From contig NZ_SIHO01000001.1 in assembly GCF_004681125.1 (NCBI RefSeq), positions 1,127,149-1,191,148 on the forward strand: a stretch of 64,000 nucleotides of DNA. The letters run 5' to 3'. A program made the translations under genes and the position numbers. The notes below the pieces were generated by a model. The model was not told where the DNA came from. It was given only the letters and a program-made list of their open reading frames with translations, and made no database searches. Source of the stretch: Glacieibacterium arshaanense. Lineage in GTDB: Bacteria; Pseudomonadota; Alphaproteobacteria; Sphingomonadales; Sphingomonadaceae. Position 1 is the stretch's first letter, and the number at the start of each line of letters is the position of its first letter. This document shows, piece by piece, positions 36,532 through 45,231 of this stretch.

Positions 36532-37746
36532 TTAGGCCGCGAGGCGCAGTTCCATGCGGTCCCAGATTTCGACCAGCGCCTTGGTCAGCGCTTCCATCAT
36601 GCCCTGGTCATGGAACGGGCCGGGCGTGAAGCGCAGGCGTTCGGTGCCGCGCGGGACGGTCGGGTAATTGATCGGTTGGACGTAGATGCCGTACTCGATC
36701 AACAGGATGTCGCTGATGCGCTTGGCCTTGACGGGGTCGCCGACCATCAGCGGCACGATGTGCGTGGTCGAGGCCATGACCGGCAAGCCGGCGTCGCTGA
36801 ACATCGCTTTTAGCGCGGCAGCGTTGGTTTGCTGTGCCTCGCGCGGGGCGTTGTTGTCCTTGAGGTGGCGGACGCTCGCCAGCGCGCCGGCGACGAGCAC
36901 CGGCGACAGGCTGGTGGTGAAGATGAACCCCGGCGCATAGCTGCGGATGACATCGACGATGGTCTGCGAGGCGCTGATATAGCCGCCCATCACGCCGAAC
37001 GCCTTGCCGAGTGTGCCTTCGATGATCGTCACACGGTCGGCGACGCCGTCGCGTTCGGAAATGCCGCCGCCGCGCTTGCCGTACATGCCGACGGCATGGA
37101 CTTCGTCGAGATAGGTCAGCGCACCGTATTTGTCGGCCAGGTCGCAGAACGCCGCTATCGGCGCGACATCGCCGTCCATCGAATAGACGCTTTCGAACGC
37201 GATGAGCTTGGGCACATCGGCAGGTTCGGCGGCGAGCAGTTCTTCGAGGTGGGCGACGTCATTATGGCGGAAGATGCGCTTGGGCGCGCCCGAGTTCTGG
37301 ATGCCGGCGATCATCGAGGCATGGTTGAGCTCGTCCGAAAAGATCACGCAGCCCGGCAGGATCTTCGCCAGAGTCGCCAGGCTCGCCTCATTCGAGATAT
37401 AGCCGCTGGTGAACAGCAGCGCGGCTTCCTTGCCGTGCAGTTCGGCAAGCTCGGCCTCGAGATCGAGATGATAATGCGTGTTGCCGCCGATGTTGCGAGT
37501 GCCGCCCGAGCCGGCGCCGACGTCATGCAGCGCGGCTTCCATCGCCGAAATGACGGTCTCGTGCTGGCCCATGCCGAGATAGTCGTTCGAGCACCAGACA
37601 GTGATCGGCCGGGCGCCGTTGTGGCCGGCAAAGCAGCGCGCGTTGGGATAGCTGCCCTTGTTGCGCAGGATGTCGACGAACACCCGGTAACGACCTTCGG
37701 CATGCAGCCGCTCGATCGCACCTTCGAAAATCGCGTTATAGTCCAC
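36532..37746 (-). CDS. hemA: 5-aminolevulinate synthase
   Basis: 404 residues. PLP enzyme condensing glycine and succinyl-CoA to 5-aminolevulinate, the first heme step in alphaproteobacteria. [20 protein letters not shown] starts the protein; [28 protein letters not shown] and the PLP lysine in [15 protein letters not shown] are present. GTG 37746 is used; an open frame upstream lacks homology. The absence of a glutamyl-tRNA route cannot be judged from the window. Confidence 0.97.
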   Translation of the reverse strand: MDYNAIFEGAIERLHAEGRYRVFVDILRNKGSYPNARCFAGHNGARPITVWCSNDYLGMGQHETVISAMEAALHDVGAGSGGTRNIGGNTHYHLDLEAELAELHGKEAALLFTSGYISNEASLATLAKILPGCVIFSDELNHASMIAGIQNSGAPKRIFRHNDVAHLEELLAAEPADVPKLIAFESVYSMDGDVAPIAAFCDLADKYGALTYLDEVHAVGMYGKRGGGISERDGVADRVTIIEGTLGKAFGVMGGYISASQTIVDVIRSYAPGFIFTTSLSPVLVAGALASVRHLKDNNAPREAQQTNAAALKAMFSDAGLPVMASTTHIVPLMVGDPVKAKRISDILLIEYGIYVQPINYPTVPRGTERLRFTPGPFHDQGMMEALTKALVEIWDRMELRLAA

Positions 37747-37904
37747 GCCGCATCCACTTCGGAAACTTGACAGCCTTGTCCGTGCCATAGCGCAGCCGCA
37801 CGCTTAGTGCCAGTGTTGCGTCATGGCCTGCATTACCTTGCCTTTCAGGGCCTACTGCGGTCGATACGCAATATCCCCTATGCGGCGTTTTGAGGCGCGC
37901 CAGA

Positions 37905-39131
37905 TCAAGTCCGGCCCGTCACCCAAAGTTCGTCGAAACCGTTAAACGATGGCGCCGCCTTGCGCGTCCGCGGGCGATTGTCGAGCTCGAGCACTTTGAA
38001 GCGGGCGAGCAGCGTGACCAGCGCGACTTGCGCCTCGACCTTCGCCAGCGGCGCACCAAGGCAGAAATGCGCGCCGCCACCGAAGGCATGATGCGTATGA
38101 TGGGGCCGGTCGATGTGGAACGCGTGCGGGTCAGCATGACATGCCGGGTCGCGGCCGGCTGCGAGCAGCGACGGCATGATTGACGCCCCTGCCCCGACCG
38201 TTGTGCCGCCCACCGAAACCGGTGCCAGCGCAATCCGCACGGTCTGCGTCACTGGCGGGTCGTAGCGCAGGACTTCCTCGACCGCGTCGCCGATGCGGTC
38301 AGGATGCGTGCGCAACCATGCCAGCTCGCGGGGATTTTCGAGCAGCGCGAGCACCGCATTGCCGATGAGATCGGTCGTCGTGACATTGCCGGCGATCAGC
38401 AGCAGCTTGCACATGGTGACGATCTCGGCCGTCGTCATTCGGTCGCCGTCTTCTTCTGCAGTGACCATGGCGCTGATCAGATCGTCGCGGCGGTCGGCGC
38501 GGCGCGCCTCGACAGCGCGACGCAGGTACGCCGACAGCGCGGCATCATTGGCGCGCAACTTCGCGTCCTGTTCGGGTGTCTTGGCCGGGTTGAACCCTTG
38601 TTCAGCCCCATGCGACCAGCGATAGAAGTCGGCGCTGTCGGCGGGGTCGACCCCCAGCATTTCGGCAATCATAACCAGCGGCAGTTGCGCTGCCAGACCG
38701 CCAATGATGTCGAACGGCTTGCCCTCAGGCAGCGCCGCGACCAGCCGCTCGGCAACAGCGGCAATACGCGGCCGCAATGCCTCGATACTGCGCAGGTTGA
38801 ACGCCTTGCTGACCAGACCGCGCAGCCGCTTATGATCGGGATCATCGAGCACCAGCATCGATTTGTCGCCACCCGTAGAGCCGAGCACCAGCGCGCCGAA
38901 ACTGCCGGGCGGTGCATTTGCGGGATCGAGCGACAGGCTGCGGTCGCGCATCAGTGCCGCAACATCGGCCTCGCGGGTCAGCACATATCGGTCGAGCACA
39001 TCATCGCGGTGGACAGGATCGCGGTCGCGCAAGGCATCAAGATAGATATGCGGGCGCTCGCGATAGATTTCGTCAAGCGCGGTCAGCTGCATGCCGGTCG
39101 GCAGGTCCGACACGGTATCGGGCGAAGTCAT
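37905..39131 (-). CDS. Cytochrome P450
   Basis: 408 residues. The heme loop is FGGGAHFCLGAPLAKVE, the EXXR helix is EEVLRYDPP and the I-helix is LLIAGNVTTTD. In the I-helix the usual acidic residue before the threonine is replaced by valine, so proton delivery may follow another route. ATG 39131 has a GGGGAG site upstream. It is not linked to a ferredoxin gene, and its neighbours are hemA and a metalloprotease pair. Substrate unknown. Confidence 0.93.
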   Translation of the reverse strand: MTSPDTVSDLPTGMQLTALDEIYRERPHIYLDALRDRDPVHRDDVLDRYVLTREADVAALMRDRSLSLDPANAPPGSFGALVLGSTGGDKSMLVLDDPDHKRLRGLVSKAFNLRSIEALRPRIAAVAERLVAALPEGKPFDIIGGLAAQLPLVMIAEMLGVDPADSADFYRWSHGAEQGFNPAKTPEQDAKLRANDAALSAYLRRAVEARRADRRDDLISAMVTAEEDGDRMTTAEIVTMCKLLLIAGNVTTTDLIGNAVLALLENPRELAWLRTHPDRIGDAVEEVLRYDPPVTQTVRIALAPVSVGGTTVGAGASIMPSLLAAGRDPACHADPHAFHIDRPHHTHHAFGGGAHFCLGAPLAKVEAQVALVTLLARFKVLELDNRPRTRKAAPSFNGFDELWVTGRT

Positions 39132-39215
39132 CGGCAGGTCTCCCCAAAGGCCTGCGGCGACGTTATCCGCCAGTTGGAGCCCGTGCAACCGGGCCACACG
39201 TAATGCACCTCGGCG

Positions 39216-39509
39216 CTATTTGAGCCGGTCAGTGACGCTGTCGCGCAGTTCGGCGGGGACTTCAGCTTCGGGAACGGTGATGACCTCGACACCGTTTACC
39301 GTGGTGCGGCTGATCTTGTAGCTGAAGCCGTCGGCGCCCTTGGCGGGTGCGGCCTTGCCCTTGCCATAGGTCGCGAAGAGCAGATCGACGCGCGCCCGCA
39401 CCGCCGGACTGAGCGATGTCGAGGCAACCTCGCCCTTGCTTTCGAGGTGCGAGCCCGGGAGGCCGAAGCCCCCCAGGCCGCCGATGCGTTCGATGACGAT
39501 ATCTACCAA
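39216..39509 (-). CDS. Emfourin-like inhibitor of the adjacent M4 protease
   Basis: 97 residues starting with TTG 39509, which has a GGAG ribosome-binding site 7 bases upstream; the first residues MVDIVIERIGGLGGFG carry the conserved N-terminal IxRxGG block of protealysin inhibitors (emfourin). The C-terminal half reads TTVNGVEVITVPEAEVPAEL. Emfourin binds the protease active site from the same operon. It follows the protease gene by about 30 bases. No signal peptide. The start choice is the main uncertainty. Confidence 0.75.
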   Translation of the reverse strand: MVDIVIERIGGLGGFGLPGSHLESKGEVASTSLSPAVRARVDLLFATYGKGKAAPAKGADGFSYKISRTTVNGVEVITVPEAEVPAELRDSVTDRLK

Positions 39510-39540
39510 ACGCTGCACTCCATTGCAGGTCGCGACACTA

Positions 39541-40572
39541 TCATAGCCCGACCAGCTTCCAGCCCTTGTCGATCGCTTGCGCCAGTGCAGTATCGCCGGG
39601 GAACATTGTCCCCGCAAGCTTGCGCGTGCGCGCCGCGAACGTCTTCATCTTCATGTTCGGGCTAGGGCGGAACCCGGTCAGCGCGCGGTACCAGACCTGC
39701 CCGACCTTGTCCCAGCTTTTGCCGCCGGCGGCCTTGGCCGCCGTGCAGAACGCCAGATTGGGCGGGCCGCTGGTATAGTGCGGGTCCATGCCCGGCGTCA
39801 GCTGCGAGTATTTCGTCGGCTGAGGTGCGAGGCAATGCGTAGCAGCAGGGTTCGCCATGTCGCGCAGGCAGGTCAGCCCGCGGGCCAAGGCCGCCGGCCC
39901 CATGATGTCCTTGCCGATCAACCAGTCGGCCTGTGCCGAGGTCTGCCCGGCACGCCACTGGCGGAACATGCTGCCGAACACATCGGACATGCTTTCGTTG
40001 AGGCCGCCCGCCTCGTTCGAGTAGGCGAACTGCGAACTGTGCTGCGTGACGCCGTGCGTTAGTTCATGGCCAATGACGTCGGTCGATTTGGTGAAGTCGA
40101 CAAAGATTTGCCCGTCGCCGTCGCCATAGACCATCTGTCCACCAGTCCAGAAGGCGTTGTTGTATTTGACGCCGTAGTGGATCGACGACTGCATCGTCAT
40201 GCCCTGGTTGTCGATCGAATTGCGACCGAACACCGCCTTGTAGAATTTGGCGACCTCGGTGGTTTCAACGAAGGCCCGCTTGGCGGTGGCATCGGCTGCC
40301 GAGCCCGGATTGGGTACCGGCGTGCCGGGCAGCGAAGTCGTTGTGCTGCAATTGAACACGGTGACGGCAGGCGCCAACGCGAGCGCAGCGCCGCTGGCGA
40401 GCAGGCCCTGCGCCGACGCGGTCGTCTTGGTGCGCAGCGCGCGCACCTTGCGCCAAGTGGCATCGAACTCGGCGGTGTTGGCGAAATTCTTGCGTTCCTC
40501 GGTCGACAGCTTCTTGTCTTTCGACAGTCGTTCGAGAACGTCGGCGGGAATGATGGTGCAACCGCATTGCAT
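39541..40572 (-). CDS. Protealysin-like M4 metallopeptidase
   Basis: 343 residues, cytoplasmic-type without signal peptide. The N-terminal propeptide of protealysin-like proteases is visible (MQCGCTIIPADVLERLSKD). The zinc site is DVIGHELTHGVT (two His and Glu) with the third ligand in GGLNESMSDVFGS; the C-terminal histidine-containing TSGPPNLAF block follows. Thermolysin-like proteolysis. Paired with an emfourin-like inhibitor. In Serratia this pair is a known operon; function in this organism is unknown. Confidence 0.9.
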   Translation of the reverse strand: MQCGCTIIPADVLERLSKDKKLSTEERKNFANTAEFDATWRKVRALRTKTTASAQGLLASGAALALAPAVTVFNCSTTTSLPGTPVPNPGSAADATAKRAFVETTEVAKFYKAVFGRNSIDNQGMTMQSSIHYGVKYNNAFWTGGQMVYGDGDGQIFVDFTKSTDVIGHELTHGVTQHSSQFAYSNEAGGLNESMSDVFGSMFRQWRAGQTSAQADWLIGKDIMGPAALARGLTCLRDMANPAATHCLAPQPTKYSQLTPGMDPHYTSGPPNLAFCTAAKAAGGKSWDKVGQVWYRALTGFRPSPNMKMKTFAARTRKLAGTMFPGDTALAQAIDKGWKLVGL

Positions 40573-40763
40573 GGTCAGGTCTCCCTCTTGTTGGCGCGAC
40601 GCAGCGACGGCCGCTGGCCGGCAGGTACAGTTGACGCAACATCAGGACGGTAAGTGGTGGACATAGGTCGAGCACGGGGCGCTTCGGGCCGAAACAAAAG
40701 CCATTGCGGCTGTCGGCGTCCAGAACGGCATCATAACATGTTTTGACCGGCAAAACAGCTACT

Positions 40764-41189
40764 TCAGTGGCGTCCGAAGCGTCCCATAATAGTGACGAAG
40801 AATGCCGTCGACCAGCCGATCAGCAACAAGCCGTTGATGCCCTCAATCGCCGCGATGAGCTTCCAGTCGTGCGCGATGGCTTCGTCGCTGTAGCCGATCG
40901 CAGCATAGGTTTGCGTCGAGAAATAGACCGCATGGCGCAGGCCTTCGACCGCACCAAGTTCAAGATAGAGCGTCGCATAGAGCCAGATTTCGAGACCGTG
41001 GACAACGAACAGCCCGAGCACCAGCGCCATGATCATCGCGACGCCGCGAACCGATAGCGGATGGATTCCCTCACGGTGTTCTTCTCGGGTCACCGCGTAG
41101 CTGAATTCGTTGAGCACCAGCAATCCGACGGCGTGCACCATCACGGTCGCCATCACCATGGCGGTGGCGATCGCCAGTTCGGTCAGCAC
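40764..41189 (-). CDS. Two-TM ion-channel family protein
   Basis: 141 residues with three to four hydrophobic segments: LAIATAMVMATVMVHAVGLL, GVAMIMALVLGLFVVHGLEI and a third near the C-terminus (AAIEGINGLLLIGWSTAFF). A pore-like loop FSTQTYAAIGYSD resembles the potassium-channel selectivity filter TVGYGD with changes. Inner membrane. Gene order gives no partner. Ion selectivity is unknown. Confidence 0.8.
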   Translation of the reverse strand: MLTELAIATAMVMATVMVHAVGLLVLNEFSYAVTREEHREGIHPLSVRGVAMIMALVLGLFVVHGLEIWLYATLYLELGAVEGLRHAVYFSTQTYAAIGYSDEAIAHDWKLIAAIEGINGLLLIGWSTAFFVTIMGRFGRH

Positions 41190-41220
41190 GAACCGGCGCC
41201 GGGTTCAAAGATTGGCGAGA

Positions 41221-41523
41221 TCACTTGCTCCAGTCGTTGCGCTTGCCGCGTGTCGCGAACAGCAGCGCGGCGACGAGTGCCGCCGACCCGACACCGACGG
41301 CGAGCCAGCCGCCACCGATCCGGCGCTGTGCTGTGGCATCAGTCGCAGGCGCCGGCGCGGCTGCGGCAGGCTTGGGGGTCGGCTTGGGCTTTGCCGACTT
41401 GGTGGCCGCGGGCTTTGCTGCGGGCTTCGTGGTCGCCTTCGCTTTGGATGCCGGGGCTGCGGCCTTGCGCGTCCGCTTGGGGGCTACAGCGCTAACGCCG
41501 TCTGCGGGGGCTTTGGGGGGCAT
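41221..41523 (-). CDS. Histone-H1-like Lys/Ala/Pro-rich membrane-anchored protein
   Basis: 100 residues. The first 65 are AKPA/KPA-type repeats (TRKAAAPASKAKATTKPAAK and more), like the C-tail of histone H1 or of bacterial KPAA nucleoid proteins. A single hydrophobic segment GGWLAVGVGSAALVAALLF sits near the C-terminus, ending RGKRNDWSK. ATG 41523 has GGAG upstream. The longer open frame to the right is antisense to the next gene and was rejected. A membrane-tethered DNA or RNA binder is plausible. Confidence 0.7.
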   Translation of the reverse strand: MPPKAPADGVSAVAPKRTRKAAAPASKAKATTKPAAKPAATKSAKPKPTPKPAAAAPAPATDATAQRRIGGGWLAVGVGSAALVAALLFATRGKRNDWSK

Positions 41524-41704
41524 GTCCGACTCCGTGCAATCTGGAGTGGCCATCAAACCGCAAACAGCCGGCAGCGCCAAGTCCTGATTACGTATGCCGT
41601 AATAGCACGGTGCAAGCGCGTCGCGCTTTACGCGTTTCCACCCAGGCAGTAATGGGGGGCAAGGCTCGGACTTGCTCTGGCTTGACGTGAAGGATGTGTA
41701 GCCA

Positions 41705-42556
41705 ATGTTTAACTGTTTTGCCCGCAGCTTGATCGCCACTGGCGCTCTGGCACTTTCGATCATTGCCACGCCGGCACTGGCACAGTCTGTCGCCGGGGAG
41801 GAGCTCAGCGAAGACGCCAAGCTCGCTGCGCAGTTGTCGAACCCCGTCGCCGCGCTGATCAGCGTGCCGTTCCAGGGCAACTGGGACTCGGGTGGCGGCC
41901 CCAACGGCGATGGCAGCAAGTACACGCTCAACATCCAGCCGGTCGTTCCGATCAGCATCGGCGCAGACTGGAACATCATCTCGCGCACCATCTTGCCGTT
42001 CATCACCCAGTCGCACATCACGCCCGGCCCGGCCACCGGCCAGACGGGCTTCGGCGACACGACGCAGAGCTTCTTCTTCTCGCCCAAGAAGCCCGCCGGC
42101 GGCTGGCTGATCTGGGGCGCCGGACCGGTGTTCCTTATCCCCACCGGCACCAGCAAACCGCTAACCACCGACCAATGGTCGGCTGGCCCGACGGCGGTGT
42201 TCCTGACGCAGAAGGATGGCTGGACGGTCGGCATTCTCGCCAACCAGCTCTGGTCGTTTGCCGGCGACAGCAGCAACGGCAAGGTCAACTCGATGTTCCT
42301 GCAGCCGTTCCTGAGCTACACGACCAAGAAGTTCACCACCTACAGCATCAACACCGAAACCACCTGCAACTGGGAGCTGGTCGGTAACCAGTGCGCCGTG
42401 CCGATCAACGTCACCGTTGGCCAGCTGATGAAGCTCGGCAGCCAGCGTGTGTCGTTCACCGCGGGCGGGCGCTATTATGTCTCGCGCCCCGTCGGCACCG
42501 CCGAATGGGGCCTGCGCTTCGTCGCCACCTTGCTGTTCCCGACCGGCGAAAAGTAA
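41705..42556 (+). CDS. Outer-membrane beta-barrel protein, neuromedin-U/transporter family
   Basis: 283 residues. A signal peptide (NCFARSLIATGALALSII, cleavage after ALAQ) precedes alternating beta-strands: FQGNWDSGGG, YTLNIQPVVPISIGADWNII, GFGDTTQSFFFSP, and LRFVATLLFP at the C-terminus as in outer-membrane barrels. This family is annotated as neuromedin U or transporter in sphingomonads; transport is not shown. Two bases separate it from the formylglycine enzyme gene, so they are one transcript. Confidence 0.8.
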   Translation: MFNCFARSLIATGALALSIIATPALAQSVAGEELSEDAKLAAQLSNPVAALISVPFQGNWDSGGGPNGDGSKYTLNIQPVVPISIGADWNIISRTILPFITQSHITPGPATGQTGFGDTTQSFFFSPKKPAGGWLIWGAGPVFLIPTGTSKPLTTDQWSAGPTAVFLTQKDGWTVGILANQLWSFAGDSSNGKVNSMFLQPFLSYTTKKFTTYSINTETTCNWELVGNQCAVPINVTVGQLMKLGSQRVSFTAGGRYYVSRPVGTAEWGLRFVATLLFPTGEK

Positions 42557-42558
42557 CC

Positions 42559-43500
42559 ATGTCCGCGCGGCAGTCCGTCACCGATGGCATGGTGCTCATC
42601 CCCGGCGGGCTGTTCGCAATGGGCGCGAACGACAGCTACCCCGAGGAAGCGCCGATCCACAATGTCGAGGTCGACAGCTTCTGGATCGACAAGACGACGG
42701 TGACCAACGCGCAGTTCGCGGCGTTCGTCGCGGCCACCGGCCATGTCACCGTCGCCGAGACCGTGCCGCGTGCCGAAGACTATCCCGGCGCTCTGCCCGA
42801 GATGCTCTACGCCGGCAGCCTGGTGTTCAAGAAGACCCGCGGCAAGGTCGATACCGCCGACTGGTCGCAGTGGTGGGAATTCCGCAAGGGCGCCGACTGG
42901 CGCCACCCCTATGGTCCCGGCAGCAGCATCGAGGGGCTCGATGACCACCCCGTCGTCCATGTCGCCTATGCCGATGCACTGGCCTACGCCACCTGGGCCG
43001 GCAAGGAACTGCCGACCGAGGCCGAACATGAATATGCCGCACGCGGCGGGCTGATCGGCGCCACCTACGCCTGGGGCAACGTCTTCCGCCCCGGCGGCAA
43101 GCACATGGCGAACACCTGGCAGGGCGGCTTCCCGTACGAGAACACCCGCGAGGACGGCTGGGAAACCACCGCCCCCGTCGGCAGCTATCCGGCCAACGGC
43201 TACGGCCTGTACGACATGATCGGCAACGTCTGGGAATGGACGCAGGACTGGTACGCGCCCAAACACAGCGCCAACGAGGCCAAGGCCTGCTGCGTCCCCA
43301 AGAACCCGCGCGGCCCGGCGACCGGCACCATCGACCCCAACACGCCGCAGGTACCGATCCAGCAGAAGGTCCTCAAGGGCGGCAGCTTCCTGTGTGCGCC
43401 AAGCTATTGCAAACGCTACCGCCCCGCCGCGCGCCATGCCGAGTCGATCGATACATCGACCTGCCATGTCGGGTTCCGCTGCGTGGTGCGGGCGAAGTAG
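42559..43500 (+). CDS. Formylglycine-generating-enzyme family protein
   Basis: 313 residues of the SUMF1/FGE fold: MVLIPGGLFAMGAND, VTNAQFAAFVAATGHV, ELPTEAEHEYAARGG, YDMIGNVWEWTQDWY and GGSFLCAPSYCKRYRPAAR. The two copper-binding catalytic cysteines of true FGE are both present (C279 and C284, CxxxxC). The enzyme converts a sulfatase cysteine to formylglycine. No sulfatase lies in the window. ATG 42559 was chosen; the frame continues upstream antisense to nothing but inside the previous gene. Cytoplasmic, no signal peptide. Confidence 0.88.
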   Translation: MSARQSVTDGMVLIPGGLFAMGANDSYPEEAPIHNVEVDSFWIDKTTVTNAQFAAFVAATGHVTVAETVPRAEDYPGALPEMLYAGSLVFKKTRGKVDTADWSQWWEFRKGADWRHPYGPGSSIEGLDDHPVVHVAYADALAYATWAGKELPTEAEHEYAARGGLIGATYAWGNVFRPGGKHMANTWQGGFPYENTREDGWETTAPVGSYPANGYGLYDMIGNVWEWTQDWYAPKHSANEAKACCVPKNPRGPATGTIDPNTPQVPIQQKVLKGGSFLCAPSYCKRYRPAARHAESIDTSTCHVGFRCVVRAK

Positions 43501-43501
43501 A

Positions 43502-43627
43502 GCCTCCGGCGGGCAGGGCCTTGGCCCTGCACCCATATGTTGGGGCGGTGCTGTCAGGCCGGACGTAGCGCTACACAGCGCCCACGCAAGTCATGGGTGC
43601 AGGGCCAAGGCCCTGCCCGCCGGAGGC
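43502..43627. repeat. Inverted repeat element, family A, copy A2
   Basis: Perfect 33-bp arms at 43502-43534 (GCCTCCGGCGGGCAGGGCCT and on to GCACCC) and 43595-43627, extended by two more bases (AT) at the inner end. The 60-base centre is unrelated. The element follows the FGE-like stop directly and precedes the Ada-like gene by about 60 bases, and could act as a bidirectional terminator. Confidence 0.88.
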
Positions 43628-43688
43628 CCTCCCACAAACACGTCCGAAAACCGCCAGACTTGCCCGCCGCCCATGTTATGTTGCCGGC

Positions 43689-44735
43689 ATGGACAACGCC
43701 CCTGCCCCCATTGATCCCGCCACCGCGTACCGCGCCATGCTGGCGCGTGACGCACGGTTCGACGGGCGCTTCTTCGTCTGCGTCCGCACCACCGGCATCT
43801 ACTGCCGGCCGGTGTGTCCGGCGCGGCCGCCGAAGGTGGAGAACTGCCGGTTCGTGGCTTCGGCGGCGGCGGCTCAGGCGGCGGGGTTTCGGCCGTGCCT
43901 GCGCTGCCGGCCCGAGACGGCGCCCGACATGGGGGCGTGGATTGGCAGCTCGAACACCGTGCGGCGGGCGCTGGCGCTGATCGAGGCGGGCGCGCTCGAT
44001 AGCGGTGATGTCGAGGCGCTGGGTGACCGGCTGGGGGTTGGCGGGCGGCAATTGCGGCGGCTGTTCCGCCAGCATCTCGGCGCCTCGCCGGTGGCGGTGG
44101 CGCAGACGGCGCGGGTGCTGCTGGCGAAGCAGCTGATCCATGACACCGGGCTATCGATGGCGCAGGTGGCGTTTGCGGCGGGCTTCGGCAGCGTGCGGCG
44201 CTTCAACGAGACATTCCAGGCGCTGTATCAACGCCCGCCGGGTGCGCTGCGGCGGCGCAAGGCCGGGGCCGGTGGTCCGTTGCTGTTGCACCTTCGCTAC
44301 CGCGGGCCGCTCGACTGGGATGACTTGCTCGCGCAGATCGCCGCGCGTGGCGACGCCGCTGAAACCGTCGCCGATGGCCGCTACCGGCGCAGCTTCGACG
44401 GCGGCAGCGTCAGCGTCCACCGCGTCGATGACGACCGGCTGGCGGCGGAGATCGACCTGCCCAAACTGGAGGCGCTGCCGCAGTTGATTGCCGCATTGCG
44501 CCGCCGGCTCGATCTGGCGGCCGATCCGGCGGCGATTGCGGCGGTGCTGGCGGCGGATCCGCGACTGGCGGCGGCGGTTGCCGCACGCCCCGGCCTGCGC
44601 GTCCCCGGCGCCTGGGATGGCCCCGCCGATCCGACACCTGACCCCGCCGAAAACCCGGCGTGGCGTCCGTGGGGCGCCTATGCCGCACGCTATCTTGCTT
44701 TAAGTTCAGGAGCTTCCGATGCAATTGCAGCTTGA
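43689..44735 (+). CDS. Ada-AraC-AlkA(N) fusion lacking the HhH glycosylase core
   Basis: 348 residues. N-terminal Ada zinc/methyl-phosphotriester domain with four cysteines C39, C43, C70 and C73 (GIYCRPVCPAR, RPCLRC). An AraC-type helix-turn-helix follows (about 85-185; GVGGRQLRRLFRQHLGASPV and MAQVAFAAGFGSVRRFN). Then an AlkA N-terminal domain (LLLHLRYRGPLDWDDLLAQI). The helix-hairpin-helix catalytic region present in Ada-AlkA fusions is missing: the sequence passes from RPGLRVPGAWDG directly to the C-terminal WRPWGAYAARYLAL. Probably a methylation-damage regulator. Overlaps ogt. Confidence 0.85.
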   Translation: MDNAPAPIDPATAYRAMLARDARFDGRFFVCVRTTGIYCRPVCPARPPKVENCRFVASAAAAQAAGFRPCLRCRPETAPDMGAWIGSSNTVRRALALIEAGALDSGDVEALGDRLGVGGRQLRRLFRQHLGASPVAVAQTARVLLAKQLIHDTGLSMAQVAFAAGFGSVRRFNETFQALYQRPPGALRRRKAGAGGPLLLHLRYRGPLDWDDLLAQIAARGDAAETVADGRYRRSFDGGSVSVHRVDDDRLAAEIDLPKLEALPQLIAALRRRLDLAADPAAIAAVLAADPRLAAAVAARPGLRVPGAWDGPADPTPDPAENPAWRPWGAYAARYLALSSGASDAIAA

Positions 44736-45231
44736 CCGTTTCACGACGCCGATCGGCGAATTGTTGCTGGTGTTCGATGACGCCGGCCTGCGCGCGCTCG
44801 ATTTCGTCGATTTCGAGGAGCGCATGCGCCGCCTGCTGCGGCTGCACTATGGCGATGTGACTTTGACCGACGCCCCTGCCCCCGCCGCGATCACCGCGCC
44901 GCTGACCGCCTATTTCGCCGGCGATCTGGCCGCGCTCGACAGCGTCAAGGTGGCGACCGGCGGCACCGATTTCCAGCGCGAGGTGTGGGCGGCACTGCGC
45001 AACATTCCCGCCGGCGCGACCGCCAGCTACGGCGAACTTGCGGCAGCGGTCGGGCGCCCCAAGGCCAGCCGCGCCATCGGCATGGCGAACGGATCGAACC
45101 CCATCGGCATTGTCGTGCCCTGCCACCGCGTCATCGGCGCCAATGGCACGCTGACGGGCTATGCCGGCGGCGTCGAGCGCAAGCGCTGGCTGCTGCGGCA
45201 CGAGGGCGCGCTGGCTGACGCGTTGATTTGA
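44719..45231 (+). CDS. ogt: Methylated-DNA-protein-cysteine S-methyltransferase
   Basis: 170 residues. Catalytic IVVPCHRVIG with C135; upstream DFQREVWAALRNIPAGATAS, ASRAIGMANGSNP and the RKRWLL end. It removes methyl groups from O6-methylguanine by suicidal transfer. Overlaps the Ada-like gene by 17 bases, so the pair is translationally coupled. The Ada-like activator plus Ogt reconstitute an adaptive-response unit. Confidence 0.95.
   Translation: MQLQLDRFTTPIGELLLVFDDAGLRALDFVDFEERMRRLLRLHYGDVTLTDAPAPAAITAPLTAYFAGDLAALDSVKVATGGTDFQREVWAALRNIPAGATASYGELAAAVGRPKASRAIGMANGSNPIGIVVPCHRVIGANGTLTGYAGGVERKRWLLRHEGALADALI

Noticed and set aside
36407-36535. 42-residue plus frame before hemA
   Set aside because: No ribosome-binding site and it overlaps the hemA stop; evidence is too weak to call a gene.
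41524-42288. N-terminal extension of the H1-like gene
   Set aside because: It runs antisense through the outer-membrane protein gene; ATG 41523 with GGAG is the better start.
42475-43536. 353-residue minus-strand frame over the FGE-like gene
   Set aside because: Antisense; the plus frame has both catalytic cysteines and all family blocks.
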